Positions 9,495 through 17,009 of a DNA stretch of 64,000 nucleotides are shown piece after piece. The stretch's first letter is position 1. The number at the start of each line of letters is the position of its first letter. The translations under genes were made by a program, and so were the position numbers. This DNA comes from Deltaproteobacteria bacterium CSP1-8 (GTDB lineage: Bacteria; Desulfobacterota; Deferrimicrobia; Deferrimicrobiales; Deferrimicrobiaceae), in NCBI GenBank assembly GCA_001443455.1, contig LDXO01000007.1, forward strand, positions 1 through 64,000, given 5' to 3'. The notes under the pieces were generated by a model. That model ran no database searches. It was not told the DNA's origin and was given only the letters and a program-made list of their open reading frames with translations.

Positions 9495-9660
9495 CTGGCA
9501 TTCGACCGCCGCTGCATCCGCTCCGGCTGCGTTGCGCTCCTTGCGATGAGGGGGGACACTCTTTCTTTTTTCGACGAGAGAAACAAGAGTGTCCCCCGCC
9601 ACCCTCAGTCGCGCGCTTTGCCGGCGCGGCGCATCGACGGTCTCGGTGCGTCAGCCCATT
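9495..9660. repeat. R1-type long repeat interrupted by a REP
   Basis: The sequence GGCATTCG-CCGCCGCTGCATC and the later GGCGCATCGAC-GTCTCGGTGC correspond to the R1 module seen at 23.3, 51.4 and 54.7 kb. In the other copies these two parts are separated by a short GC-rich stretch; here the middle is occupied by the hairpin at 9551-9597. No gene is supported between 9475 and 9750. Confidence 0.65.
9551..9597. repeat. REP-like hairpin family 1
   Basis: Perfect 13-bp inverted arms, GGGGGACACTCTT (9551-9563) and AAGAGTGTCCCCC (9585-9597), enclose a 21-base T- and A-rich loop. The same arm type recurs at 21.47, 21.8, 37.28 and 45.14 kb. Confidence 0.85.
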
Positions 9661-9750
9661 TGCAAGGCGCTACACTAGGCGGCGGTCGGAACGCCGTGCC
9701 GGTTCCCGCCAGACGCGTTTTGCCCTGTCTTGCCCGAACCCACCCTCCGG

Positions 9751-11328
9751 TTACGGGGAGGCGACGGCAATTTTCTTTCGGGGTTTCCCCTTTGCTTTCC
9801 TGCTCGACTTGGTCTTCTCCTCCTCGGCGACCCACCGGTTGATGGCGTTCAGGTAGGCCTTGACCGCCGCCTCGATGATGTCCGTGGAGCTTGCCGCCCC
9901 CGCGAAGATCGTCCCGTTGTCCCGGATCCTAACCGTCGCCTCACCGATCGCGTCCTTGCCCGAGGTGACGGCGGAGAGCCCGAAGTTGATCAGTCGGAAC
10001 TTCTTCCCGACGATCCGCTCGATGCAATTGTAGGCGGCCTCGATCGGCCCGTTCCCCGTGGACGCCTCTTCGATCACCTCGTCCTGGCGCCTGAGCCTGA
10101 GGGCGGCCATCGGCGTCGCCTCCGTGCTCGAGAGGATCTGCACGTGCTCCAGCCGGTACGTCTCGGGAACCTTGAAGAGCTCCTCCTGCACGAGGACCTC
10201 CAGATCCTCGACCATCACCTCCTTCTTCTTGTCCGCCAGGTGGAGGAACTTCTCGTAGATCGCGTCCAGCTGGGAGTCGGTGAGCTTGTGCCCCAGGCCC
10301 GAGATGTGGTGCTTGAGGGCAGCCCGCCCGGATCTCGCGGTGAGGGTGAAGGTGTGGGCGGTTCCGCCCACGTCCTCGGGGCGGATGATCTCGTAGGTGG
10401 ACCGGTCCTTGATGATCCCGTCCTGGTGGATGCCGGAGGAGTGGGCGAATGCGTTCGTGCCCACGATGGCCTTGTTCCTCTGGACGGGGAGTCCCATGAG
10501 GGCCGATACCATCTTGCTCGTCTTCATGATCTCCTTCATGTTGATCCCCGTGAGGAGGTTCCCGAAGATCTCCTTCCGGGTATGGATCGCCAGGACCACC
10601 TCTTCAAGGGCCGCATTCCCCGCCCGTTCCCCGATCCCGTTCACGGTCACCTCGGCCTGCCTCGCCCCTGCGAGGATCCCCGCCAGGGTGTTGGCGGTCG
10701 CCAGCCCGAGGTCGTTGTGGCAGTGCATGGAGAGGATCACCTTGTCCAGCGCGGGGACTTTTTCCTTGAGGCGGCGGATGCGGTCCGCCATCTCCTGGGG
10801 AGTCGCATACCCCACGGTATCGGGGACGTTGATCGTCTTCGCCCCTGCTTTCACGACCGCCTCGACGGTCCGGCACAGGAAGTCGAAGTCCGTCCGCGAG
10901 GCGTCCTCGGTGGAGAACTCCACGTCGGGACAGAGGGAGCAGGCATACTTGACCGTGTCCACGCACCACTGGAGAATCTTTTCCCGATCGGAACGGAACT
11001 TCTTCTGGATGTGGATGTCCGACGTGCCGAGGAACGTGTGGATCCGCGGGCGCTTGGCGCCCTTGACGGCCTCCCACAGGGTGTCGATGTCCTTCTTGAC
11101 CGCCCGCGCAAGCCCGGTCACAACGGTTCCCTTGACTTCCCGGGCGACCGCCTGGACGGACTCGAAATCCCCCGGGGAGGAGGCGGGGAAGCCCGCCTCG
11201 ATGATGTCCACCCCCAGCGCCGCGAGCTGCCGGGCGATCTTGACCTTTTGCTCCTTCGCCAGTTTCGCCCCCGGGACCTGTTCCCCGTCCCGCAATGTCG
11301 TGTCGAAGATGAATACCCTTTCCGCCAT
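9751..11328 (-). CDS. leuA: 2-isopropylmalate synthase
   Basis: LeuA condenses acetyl-CoA with 2-oxoisovalerate, the committed step of leucine synthesis. The 525-residue protein has the catalytic start FDTTLRDGEQVPGA, the metal-binding HCHNDLG motif and a C-terminal LeuA regulatory domain (GKDAIGEATVRIRDNG), where leucine gives feedback inhibition. The ATG at 11328 follows AAGGAGGAAG. The in-frame extension upstream to 11400 is REP sequence and is unlikely to be translated. The gene stands alone without other leu genes and is preceded by a leader peptide and terminator that indicate transcription attenuation by leucine. The closest alternative would be a citramalate synthase, but the leader supports LeuA. 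Confidence 0.95.
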   Translation of the reverse strand: MAERVFIFDTTLRDGEQVPGAKLAKEQKVKIARQLAALGVDIIEAGFPASSPGDFESVQAVAREVKGTVVTGLARAVKKDIDTLWEAVKGAKRPRIHTFLGTSDIHIQKKFRSDREKILQWCVDTVKYACSLCPDVEFSTEDASRTDFDFLCRTVEAVVKAGAKTINVPDTVGYATPQEMADRIRRLKEKVPALDKVILSMHCHNDLGLATANTLAGILAGARQAEVTVNGIGERAGNAALEEVVLAIHTRKEIFGNLLTGINMKEIMKTSKMVSALMGLPVQRNKAIVGTNAFAHSSGIHQDGIIKDRSTYEIIRPEDVGGTAHTFTLTARSGRAALKHHISGLGHKLTDSQLDAIYEKFLHLADKKKEVMVEDLEVLVQEELFKVPETYRLEHVQILSSTEATPMAALRLRRQDEVIEEASTGNGPIEAAYNCIERIVGKKFRLINFGLSAVTSGKDAIGEATVRIRDNGTIFAGAASSTDIIEAAVKAYLNAINRWVAEEEKTKSSRKAKGKPRKKIAVASP

Positions 11329-11355
11329 CTCTTCCTCCTTTGTGTTTTTCTTTCC

Positions 11356-11392
11356 GGGGAACATCCCTTTCCGCCCCGGGGTGTCCCCCGCC
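11356..11392. repeat. degenerate REP-like family 1 element in the leuA 5-prime region
   Basis: GGGGAACATCCC and GGGGTGTCCCCCGCC resemble the arms of the family 1 hairpins with several mismatches. It lies between the attenuator and the leuA ribosome-binding site. Confidence 0.45.
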
Positions 11393-11398
11393 AGCAAC

Positions 11399-11432
11399 AA
11401 AAAGGCCGCCGGGTGAACGGTTCCCGACGGCC
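11399..11432 (-). terminator. leuA attenuator (intrinsic terminator)
   Basis: Read on the minus strand, GGCCGTCGGG pairs with CCCGGCGGCC over a 9-base loop (one G-T pair), followed by TTTTTG. It lies between the leucine-rich leader peptide and leuA. An upstream GACGGCC near 11471-11477 could pair with GGCCGTC of the terminator stem and serve as the antiterminator. Confidence 0.75.
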
Positions 11433-11507
11433 GGAAAGCGAAACGGCCGCGGGAATCTCTGCCGGTCCCCGAGGCCGTCCGAGCGTATTGGTTATTTCGT
11501 CATGCGC

Positions 11508-11597
11508 TCACGCGGACGCGGGCCGGCACCCCCGTAGGCCCAGTAGGGCGAGGCCGCCAAGTCGAAGGATCTGCCGAGCAAGCGTCACCGGAAACAT
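11508..11597 (-). CDS. leucine leader peptide (leuL-like)
   Basis: An ATG on the minus strand at 11597 opens a 29-codon frame ending at TGA. The peptide starts MFPVTLARQILRLGG and continues LALLGLRG; 7 of 29 residues are leucine, five of them between residues 11 and 19 or close by. A terminator hairpin follows before leuA. This is the classic arrangement for ribosome-mediated attenuation, in which scarcity of charged tRNA-Leu stalls the ribosome and prevents terminator formation. The ribosome-binding site is weak (GGGACC). A chance frame cannot be excluded, but leucine enrichment plus the terminator and gene identity fit well together. Confidence 0.7.
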   Translation of the reverse strand: MFPVTLARQILRLGGLALLGLRGCRPASA

Positions 11598-11606
11598 GGT
11601 CCCATA

Positions 11607-11636
11607 AGGGTATGGGGGCGACAAAGGTCTTGTCAA
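11607..11636 (-). promoter_or_regulatory. putative leuA promoter
   Basis: A consensus -35 TTGACA is read on the minus strand at 11636-11631. TACCCT (11612-11607) stands 18 bases downstream as a weak -10. The -35 overlaps the stop codon of the DUF502 gene. The leader peptide begins about 10 bases after the -10. Confidence 0.45.
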
Positions 11637-12244
11637 GCTTGTTTTTTGGATGAGGTAAACCGTGACGGCGATGCGATCCCCACGGAAACGATGATGCGGA
11701 TCGCCTGCTCGACCGGCATGTCCAGGCGCACCACGTTCTCCTCGGGGAGGAAAAGCACCTCCCCGAAGTAGATGTGGTTGGTGGGGACGAACACGATGGC
11801 CAGCACCCTCCCCTCCCTCTCCACCGTGCCCGTGCGAAAGCCGATCGCCTGCGAGCCCTCCCTCGGGTAGTCCACCAGGACCACTTCCTTCACCGAGCGG
11901 GTGTTGTCGGGAGAGAAGGCGTCCGTCAGCTGTTTCACCGTGGAGTAGATCGTCCGGTACCAGGGGATCCGGTTGATGAACCGGTCCAGGGCGGCCAGGA
12001 CCCGCTCACCCGCGACGTTCCTCGTGAAGAACCCGACGACGAGGATGATCACCAGCCCCGTGAGAATTCCCGTCCCCGGGATGTGGTCGATACCCGGGGC
12101 AATCGTTTTCACGACGCCGTGGATGATGGGGGAGAACAGGTTGTCCACTTTCTGGAAAAACCAGACGAGGAGGGCGACGGATACCACCAGCGGTACAATG
12201 ATGAAGAGGCCGGCGAGGAAAGTGTTCTTCAGGTTTCTCTGCAC
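11633..12244 (-). CDS. DUF502 membrane protein
   Basis: The 203-residue protein has two N-terminal membrane helices (about residues 8-30 and 58-78) and a soluble C-terminal part containing the DUF502 features IPWYRTIYSTVKQ and VFVPTNHIYFGEV. The function of this widespread family is not established; plant relatives (LIKE-COV) affect vascular patterning, which says little for bacteria. It lies divergently from manC with about 42 bp between start codons, so a shared promoter region is likely, and upstream of leuA on the same strand. Confidence 0.85.
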   Translation of the reverse strand: MQRNLKNTFLAGLFIIVPLVVSVALLVWFFQKVDNLFSPIIHGVVKTIAPGIDHIPGTGILTGLVIILVVGFFTRNVAGERVLAALDRFINRIPWYRTIYSTVKQLTDAFSPDNTRSVKEVVLVDYPREGSQAIGFRTGTVEREGRVLAIVFVPTNHIYFGEVLFLPEENVVRLDMPVEQAIRIIVSVGIASPSRFTSSKKQA

Positions 12245-12286
12245 CGTTGTATTCTATCGTAAATTGCGGGGGGAGGTGATGTTCGA

Positions 12287-13348
12287 ATGGACCACGCGGT
12301 CGTCTTGGCGGGAGGTTCGGGGACGAGGTTTTGGCCCGAGAGCCGGATGCGACGATCGAAGCAGTTCCTGAACCTGACGGGTGAGGGTCCGATGATCGCC
12401 GAGACGGTGCGGCGCCTTCTCCCCCTCGTACCCCGGGAGAACATCTGGGTGGTGGCGGGGGAAAAGGACTCCCCCCACCTTTCGGCCCGCGGGCTCGGTG
12501 TCCCGCCCGGGAACATCCTGCTGGAACCGGAAGGAAGGAACACCGCTCCCGCCGTGGCCTTGGCCGCTGCCCGCATCGAGCGCCGGGACGCGGACGCGGT
12601 GATCGCCGCCACCCCGGCCGACCACGCCGTGGCGGACGCGGCGTCCTTCCGGTCGGCGCTTCGGAAGGGGTTCCGTCTTGCCCGGCGCACTGGCCGGTTC
12701 GTCACGCTGGGGATTTCTCCCGCCCACCCGGCGACCGGGTACGGTTACATCGAGCGGGGGGCCCCGTTTCGGGGAGGGGGGAAGGGCGTGTACCTGGTGC
12801 GCAGGTTCACGGAGAAGCCCGATCTCCGCACCGCCCGGAGATTTCTCCGCTCCGGCCGGTTCTACTGGAACAGCGGCGTTTTCCTTGTCCGCGCGGCCAC
12901 CTACCGCGATCGGATGGCCCGCTTCCTCCCCCCGGTCCACCGGAAACTGGAGCGGGCGGTCCGCGACTCCGGGAAAAAGGGATTCCGGGACCGTTTGCAC
13001 CGCGCCTACACGGGCATGCCATCGGTCTCCGTGGACTACGGGATTCTGGAGAAGGAAGACGGGATCCTCGTCATTCCGTCGGAGTTCGGGTGGAACGACA
13101 TCGGCACCTGGCGGTCCCTCCACGAGTTCCTGGGGACGGAGAAGAACGTCACCGCCGGGAACGTGATTCTCGCGGACTGCCGGGGCGCCCTCGTCCGGTC
13201 GGACCGGGGGGTGATCGCGGTAATCGGGATGGAGGACGTGGTGGTCGTCCGGAACGGGGACGCGGTCCTTGTCTGTCCCCGGCACCGTTCGGAGGAGGTA
13301 AAGGGGATCGCGGAGGAGGTGCAGAGGAAGTTTCCCGGGCTTGCGTAG
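12287..13348 (+). CDS. manC: mannose-1-phosphate guanylyltransferase
   Basis: This enzyme makes GDP-mannose from mannose-1-phosphate and GTP for surface glycans. The 353-residue protein has the nucleotidyltransferase signature LAGGSGTRFWPESR with the following KQFL, then ATPADH and FTEKPDLRTA motifs of the ManC class. It ends soon after the nucleotidyltransferase domain and lacks the C-terminal cupin isomerase domain of the longer ManC/AlgA enzymes, so it is the single-function form. The start at 12287 has GGGGAGGTG a little upstream. It probably serves the LPS/glycan genes further along the window. Confidence 0.9.
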   Translation: MDHAVVLAGGSGTRFWPESRMRRSKQFLNLTGEGPMIAETVRRLLPLVPRENIWVVAGEKDSPHLSARGLGVPPGNILLEPEGRNTAPAVALAAARIERRDADAVIAATPADHAVADAASFRSALRKGFRLARRTGRFVTLGISPAHPATGYGYIERGAPFRGGGKGVYLVRRFTEKPDLRTARRFLRSGRFYWNSGVFLVRAATYRDRMARFLPPVHRKLERAVRDSGKKGFRDRLHRAYTGMPSVSVDYGILEKEDGILVIPSEFGWNDIGTWRSLHEFLGTEKNVTAGNVILADCRGALVRSDRGVIAVIGMEDVVVVRNGDAVLVCPRHRSEEVKGIAEEVQRKFPGLA

Positions 13349-13353
13349 CCCCT

Positions 13354-13836
13354 TTACCCCAGCGTGTCGCCGAAGATCGTGACGATCCCCGTCACCTCGA
13401 ATTCCAGCGTTCCCTTCGGCGCCTGCACCGTCACCGTGTCGCCCGGCCTCCGGTTGAGGAGGGCCCTCCCCACAGGCGAGGCGATCGAGACGAAGTTCTT
13501 CTTCCCGTCGGCAACCTCCGGGATCACCAGCATGTAGCGGATCTCCTGCCCCGTCTCGGCGTTTTCGACGGTTACCTCGCTGCCGAGACCCGCGCGGTCT
13601 TTCGGGATGGTAGCCACGTCGATCCGGGAGAGGTCGGCCAGCCTCTTCTGAATCTGGGCGAGACGGGCATTCAGGGTGATCTGCCTCTCCTTGGCCGCTT
13701 CGTACTCGCCGTTCTCCGAGATGTCCCCGTGCGCAAGCGCCGTGTTGATCTCCTTCGGAAGGACCACCCGGAGTTCGTACTCGATCTGCTTCGCCTCTTC
13801 GGTGAGCCGGTCCATCGACTCGCGGAGAAAATCCAT
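13354..13836 (-). CDS. greA: transcript cleavage factor GreA
   Basis: The 160-residue protein has the N-terminal antiparallel coiled coil with the tip region NTALAHGDISENGEYEAAKER, whose acidic residues (D and E) enter the RNA polymerase secondary channel, and a C-terminal FKBP-like domain ending FEVTGIVTIFGDTLG. GreA stimulates cleavage of backtracked RNA. I chose ATG 13836, which follows AGGGGG and gives the usual length; the frame is open further upstream but that part overlaps the next gene. It lies 8 bp downstream of the rubrerythrin fragment. Confidence 0.93.
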   Translation of the reverse strand: MDFLRESMDRLTEEAKQIEYELRVVLPKEINTALAHGDISENGEYEAAKERQITLNARLAQIQKRLADLSRIDVATIPKDRAGLGSEVTVENAETGQEIRYMLVIPEVADGKKNFVSIASPVGRALLNRRPGDTVTVQAPKGTLEFEVTGIVTIFGDTLG

Positions 13837-13844
13837 CACGCCCC

Positions 13845-14024
13845 CTACTGCTCCATCGTGAATTCCCGCATGTCGAACCAGAAGCCGCTCTGGCCGATGG
13901 CGTCCACCTCCGCCTGCAGGATCCTGGCGTGCATCTCCTCCTCCTTGGCCAGGGAGAGGAACATCTCTTTCGTCTCGGCCGTCTGCGCCGATTTCGCGAT
14001 GTTGACGATTTCCGGTGATGGCAT
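13845..14024 (-). CDS. short rubrerythrin-like ferritin-fold protein (C-terminal half)
   Basis: A 59-residue product with its own ribosome-binding site (AGGGAGG) and ATG. The segment FLSLAKEEEMHARILQAEVDAI followed by GFWFDMREF is the last helix pair and tail of rubrerythrin-type ferritin-like proteins, including one E-x-x-H metal-ligand pair. A full four-helix bundle needs about 130 residues and there is no room upstream for the missing half, so this is either a truncated gene or a half-bundle that dimerizes. A separate rubredoxin-like domain is encoded about 600 bp away on the same strand. Confidence 0.65.
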   Translation of the reverse strand: MPSPEIVNIAKSAQTAETKEMFLSLAKEEEMHARILQAEVDAIGQSGFWFDMREFTMEQ

Positions 14025-14069
14025 CGGTTTCCTCCCTCTCGTTGGATAACGTGGCCGGTCGTTCCGATT

Positions 14070-14492
14070 CTAGTGGAAAACGAGCTTTCCGCCATAATGG
14101 CCAAGGACTACGCATATCACGACGCAGGCGAAGAGAAGGGTGCCGTAGATCCACCCGGGCCCCGCGAGCGGCAAGATGCCGACGTCCGGTACGAAGGTCC
14201 GCAATAGGACTGCGGGGACGGAAAGCCCGATGAGGACGAACGCGCCGACGATCTTGATCCGGAACACGGACGTCATGTACCCCTTGTACCGGATTTTCCA
14301 GTCGATGAACCCGGTGACGGTGCTCGCCGGCGTGAGGACGGCGCCGAAGGCGGCAGAGAGATACGCCCCCACCTCGAAGTCCCGTGCTCCCGTTGCGAGA
14401 TACAGCAGGAACGACGCGAACGAAACAGGGAAGAGCGCCAGGGGAAAATGGACGAATTTCGGGTGGTAATAGATGGTTTCCAGGATCTTCAT
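14070..14492 (-). CDS. DUF2231 membrane protein
   Basis: The 140-residue protein has four predicted membrane helices and begins MKILETIYYHPKFVHFPLA. The H-P-x-x-V-H-F-P pattern at the start of the first helix is the hallmark of DUF2231, proposed by others to bind haem through conserved histidines; this is not proven. I chose ATG 14492, preceded by GAGGAACC, over an in-frame start at 14522. It sits between the rubrerythrin fragment and the rubredoxin-like gene, a redox-flavoured cluster. Confidence 0.75.
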   Translation of the reverse strand: MKILETIYYHPKFVHFPLALFPVSFASFLLYLATGARDFEVGAYLSAAFGAVLTPASTVTGFIDWKIRYKGYMTSVFRIKIVGAFVLIGLSVPAVLLRTFVPDVGILPLAGPGWIYGTLLFACVVICVVLGHYGGKLVFH

Positions 14493-14624
14493 CCGGTTCC
14501 TCGGTCCCTGCTCCGTATCCAAAGGATTCGGGTCGTTCCTGTTCGTCCGTACCGTAGACTGCGATGCACCTTCGGGCCTGTCAGTTCCGGGTGTGCCCCG
14601 GACACCAGCGACGGGGGCGGTTTT

Positions 14625-14738
14625 TCAATCCTCAAGGAGGCGGAAAAATTCCTTGGGCGCGTCACATACGGGGCAGATTCCGGGTGGCTCCTCTCCCTCG
14701 TGGATGTATCCGCAGATGACGCACTCCCACCGTTTCAT
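14625..14738 (-). CDS. rubredoxin-like domain protein
   Basis: A 37-residue protein starting MKRWECVICGYIHEGE and containing two C-x-x-C knuckles, CVIC and CPVC, spaced as in the rubredoxin domain that ends classic rubrerythrins (PPGICPVCDAPKEFF). It should bind one iron with four cysteines and act as a small electron carrier. AGGAGGAGAT-like sequence lies near the start on the minus strand. It may function together with the nearby ferritin-like fragment, as the two halves of a split rubrerythrin. Confidence 0.85.
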   Translation of the reverse strand: MKRWECVICGYIHEGEEPPGICPVCDAPKEFFRLLED

Positions 14739-14807
14739 TCAGGAGGAGATTCTACCAGAGGGTACCGCCGGGGGGCAAAATGTTCACGTGGCAGGAAACG
14801 GGGTCGG

Positions 14808-16130
14808 CTACGGGGACCGCATGAGGTTGCCCGGGGGCTGGGATACCGCGTTGCCCGCCACGTCCGGAAGTACATACCCGGCATCCGGGATGACCAGGGG
14901 CGGAGGCAGGCCATCGAGCATCATTTCCGCCTTGCGGATGGCGTCGTCGAGGGAGCGCGCGGGGGTCATTCCCATCCTTTCCACGTCCTCCGGCCGCAGG
15001 GAGGAAACCAGAATCACCCTGCACGCCTTCGCCTTGGAAAGCGTCGCATGTGCCGTCTGTCCGTAGATCTGGTAATTTGTCCGAAGCTCGGTTTCCATTT
15101 CCCCGGGGTCCTCGAAGCGGAACCACGGGAAGAAGGACGTGCTCCCGAACCCGTCCCGGCACTCGGCAAGGAGGATGATGACCCCCTCTTCCTCGGCGGT
15201 CACGAACGCGTTGTCCAGCGCCTTGTGGGACTGGATGAAGTCGATGTCCTTGGGGTACCCCCCTGCGGAGGCGATCACGAGAGGGTACCTCCTCGGCACA
15301 GGCACGCGGTAGGTCTTCGCGTACCTCGCGCACCCCTCTTCGTGCGCTTTCTTCCAGTGCCCGGCGAAGGCGTCGAAGATCTCCTTCTCCGGGGTGAGCA
15401 GCGTGTTGAACAGGAACGTCGGGGACGCCATGGCGACGGCCTCGACGATGTCTTCGTGCACGGGATTCCCCGCGAGGACTCCGGGGCGGGAGAGCGGGTG
15501 CTTTCCGGGGCCGTCCGTCCGGAAGATGCGGAAGTGCGTGGCGGACGCGGTCTCCCTCGCCGCGCACCCCGGGACAAGGGCTTTCCTCCCCCCCCCGAAC
15601 CCCGCGAAGTAGTGGAAGGTGATGGTCCCCGTGAGCACGATCCTGTCGTGCTCCATCAGGGGACGGCTGATCCGCACGGGGGTCCCGCGGGAGGTGACGC
15701 CGAGCGCGACGGTATCCCCGTCGGGGTCCGACTGCTTCACGCCGATCCCGGAGGAGATCTCCGGCCCGACGACCGTCCGAAGTTCCTCGTCCGAAAGGGC
15801 ACGGTGAATCCCCCGCGCGACGAAGACGGTCACCCGCTTCCTCGGGATTCCCGCGGCGTCGGTCTCCTCGAGGATGGGGGTGAGGAACTTTTCCGTGGCG
15901 GAGTAGCGCGTGATGTCCGACACGGCGATGGCGACCGAGTCCGAGGGACGGACGAGCATCCGGAGGGGGAGGGACCCGACGGGGCGCGAAATCCTCTGGC
16001 GGATCCGGGTGTGCTCGTCGGGAGGAAGGATGGGAGGACGGGCGGCCAACCGGTAGACGCTGCGGAAGATCCCTTCCTCGAGGATCGCCTTGGTTTGCCC
16101 GTATTTCAGGATGATCGACCCTTTCTTCAC
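14808..16130 (-). CDS. larA: LarA-family nickel-pincer racemase/epimerase
   Basis: LarA-type enzymes racemize lactate or related 2-hydroxyacids using a nickel-pincer nucleotide. The 440-residue protein starts with GTG overlapping the stop of the transporter ATPase gene. Family features seen are SDITRY, the GTITFHYFAGFGGGRKALVPG segment holding catalytic and cofactor-binding His and Lys residues, and ASAGGYPKDIDFIQSHKALDNA. It is the last gene of a coupled block with a complete ECF-type nickel/cobalt transporter, which strongly supports nickel use. The cofactor-building genes larB, larC and larE are absent from the window. The substrate could be lactate or another 2-hydroxyacid. Confidence 0.85.
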   Translation of the reverse strand: MKKGSIILKYGQTKAILEEGIFRSVYRLAARPPILPPDEHTRIRQRISRPVGSLPLRMLVRPSDSVAIAVSDITRYSATEKFLTPILEETDAAGIPRKRVTVFVARGIHRALSDEELRTVVGPEISSGIGVKQSDPDGDTVALGVTSRGTPVRISRPLMEHDRIVLTGTITFHYFAGFGGGRKALVPGCAARETASATHFRIFRTDGPGKHPLSRPGVLAGNPVHEDIVEAVAMASPTFLFNTLLTPEKEIFDAFAGHWKKAHEEGCARYAKTYRVPVPRRYPLVIASAGGYPKDIDFIQSHKALDNAFVTAEEEGVIILLAECRDGFGSTSFFPWFRFEDPGEMETELRTNYQIYGQTAHATLSKAKACRVILVSSLRPEDVERMGMTPARSLDDAIRKAEMMLDGLPPPLVIPDAGYVLPDVAGNAVSQPPGNLMRSP

Positions 16131-17008
16131 CGTTCCTTTCCTTCCTGGGGGCTCCCGTCGTGGTGCTCGTGGATGTGAAAGACCTCGGGATGTTCATGCT
16201 CGTGGGCGTGCCAGTAATCCTCGTGGGCGTGCCGGTGCAGGTGGACGAGGTTGGCGGAGAGGAGCAGGGACCGGTTCGTGAGGATCTCCTCCGGGGTCCC
16301 GGACGCGAGGATCCGCCGGTCCTCCCCGAACACGAGGACCCTGCGCGAAATCTCCGAGACGACGTGCAGGTCGTGCGTGGCCGTTACCACCGTTTTTCCC
16401 GACTCCTCCGCCTCGATAATCGCGTCGACGAGCGCCCGGCTGCTCCGGGGGTCGAGCCCCGCGGTGGGCTCGTCCAGCAGGAGGACCTGCGGGTCCATCA
16501 CCATCATGGAGGCGATCGCCACCTTCCTTTTTTCCCCCCCTGAAAGCTCGTAGGGTGCGCGGTCCTTGAGCGCCCCGATTCCGAACAACTCGATCGCTTT
16601 CCGGACCTTCGACCGGATCTCCTCGGGGGGGTCGTTCATCTGCAGGGGCCCGAAGGCGATCTCGTCCTCGACGGTGGGGTTGAACAGCTGCGCGTCGGAG
16701 TTCTGGAAGAGGACCCCGACCTCTTTCCGGAAGAACATCCCGAAGGGGTCGCGGGAAAGCAGGCGGTCGTCGATCCGCCGCCCGAAGGCCCGGTAGGAGC
16801 CACTCTGGGGGAAGATCAGCCCCCCCATGAGCTTGAGCAACGTGGATTTGCCGCATCCGTTCGCGCCAAGCACCGCAATTCGTTCCCCGGGGTACACCGA
16901 AAGGGAAATGCCGGAGAGCGCCGGGATTCCCTCCCGATACGCGTAATGGATGTCGGCAAGCTCCAGAAGAGGGGCCAGGGTTTGGCCGCTGTGCGCCGTC
17001 ATCGTCAT
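16127..17008 (-). CDS. cbiO: energy-coupling ATPase of an ECF nickel/cobalt transporter
   Basis: The 293-residue ABC ATPase has Walker A (GANGCGKST), the Q loop (LFQNSDAQLF), the signature LSGGEKRKVAIA and Walker B (VLLLDEPTAGLD). This is the CbiO/NikO type that powers uptake with CbiQ/NikQ. The C-terminal 40 residues are unusually histidine-rich (HLHRHAHEDYWHAHEHEH, then HIHEHHD) and are a likely metal-binding or metal-sensing tail, favouring nickel. I chose ATG 17008, one base after the cbiQ stop. It overlaps the start of larA. Confidence 0.9.
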   Translation of the reverse strand: MTMTAHSGQTLAPLLELADIHYAYREGIPALSGISLSVYPGERIAVLGANGCGKSTLLKLMGGLIFPQSGSYRAFGRRIDDRLLSRDPFGMFFRKEVGVLFQNSDAQLFNPTVEDEIAFGPLQMNDPPEEIRSKVRKAIELFGIGALKDRAPYELSGGEKRKVAIASMMVMDPQVLLLDEPTAGLDPRSSRALVDAIIEAEESGKTVVTATHDLHVVSEISRRVLVFGEDRRILASGTPEEILTNRSLLLSANLVHLHRHAHEDYWHAHEHEHPEVFHIHEHHDGSPQEGKER

Positions 17009-17009
17009 G

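Noticed and set aside
9730-11607. Long plus-strand open frame of about 625 codons antisense to leuA
   Set aside because: It is an artefact of GC-rich codon use; it has arginine- and proline-rich composition, no domain and lies entirely opposite a well-supported leuA.
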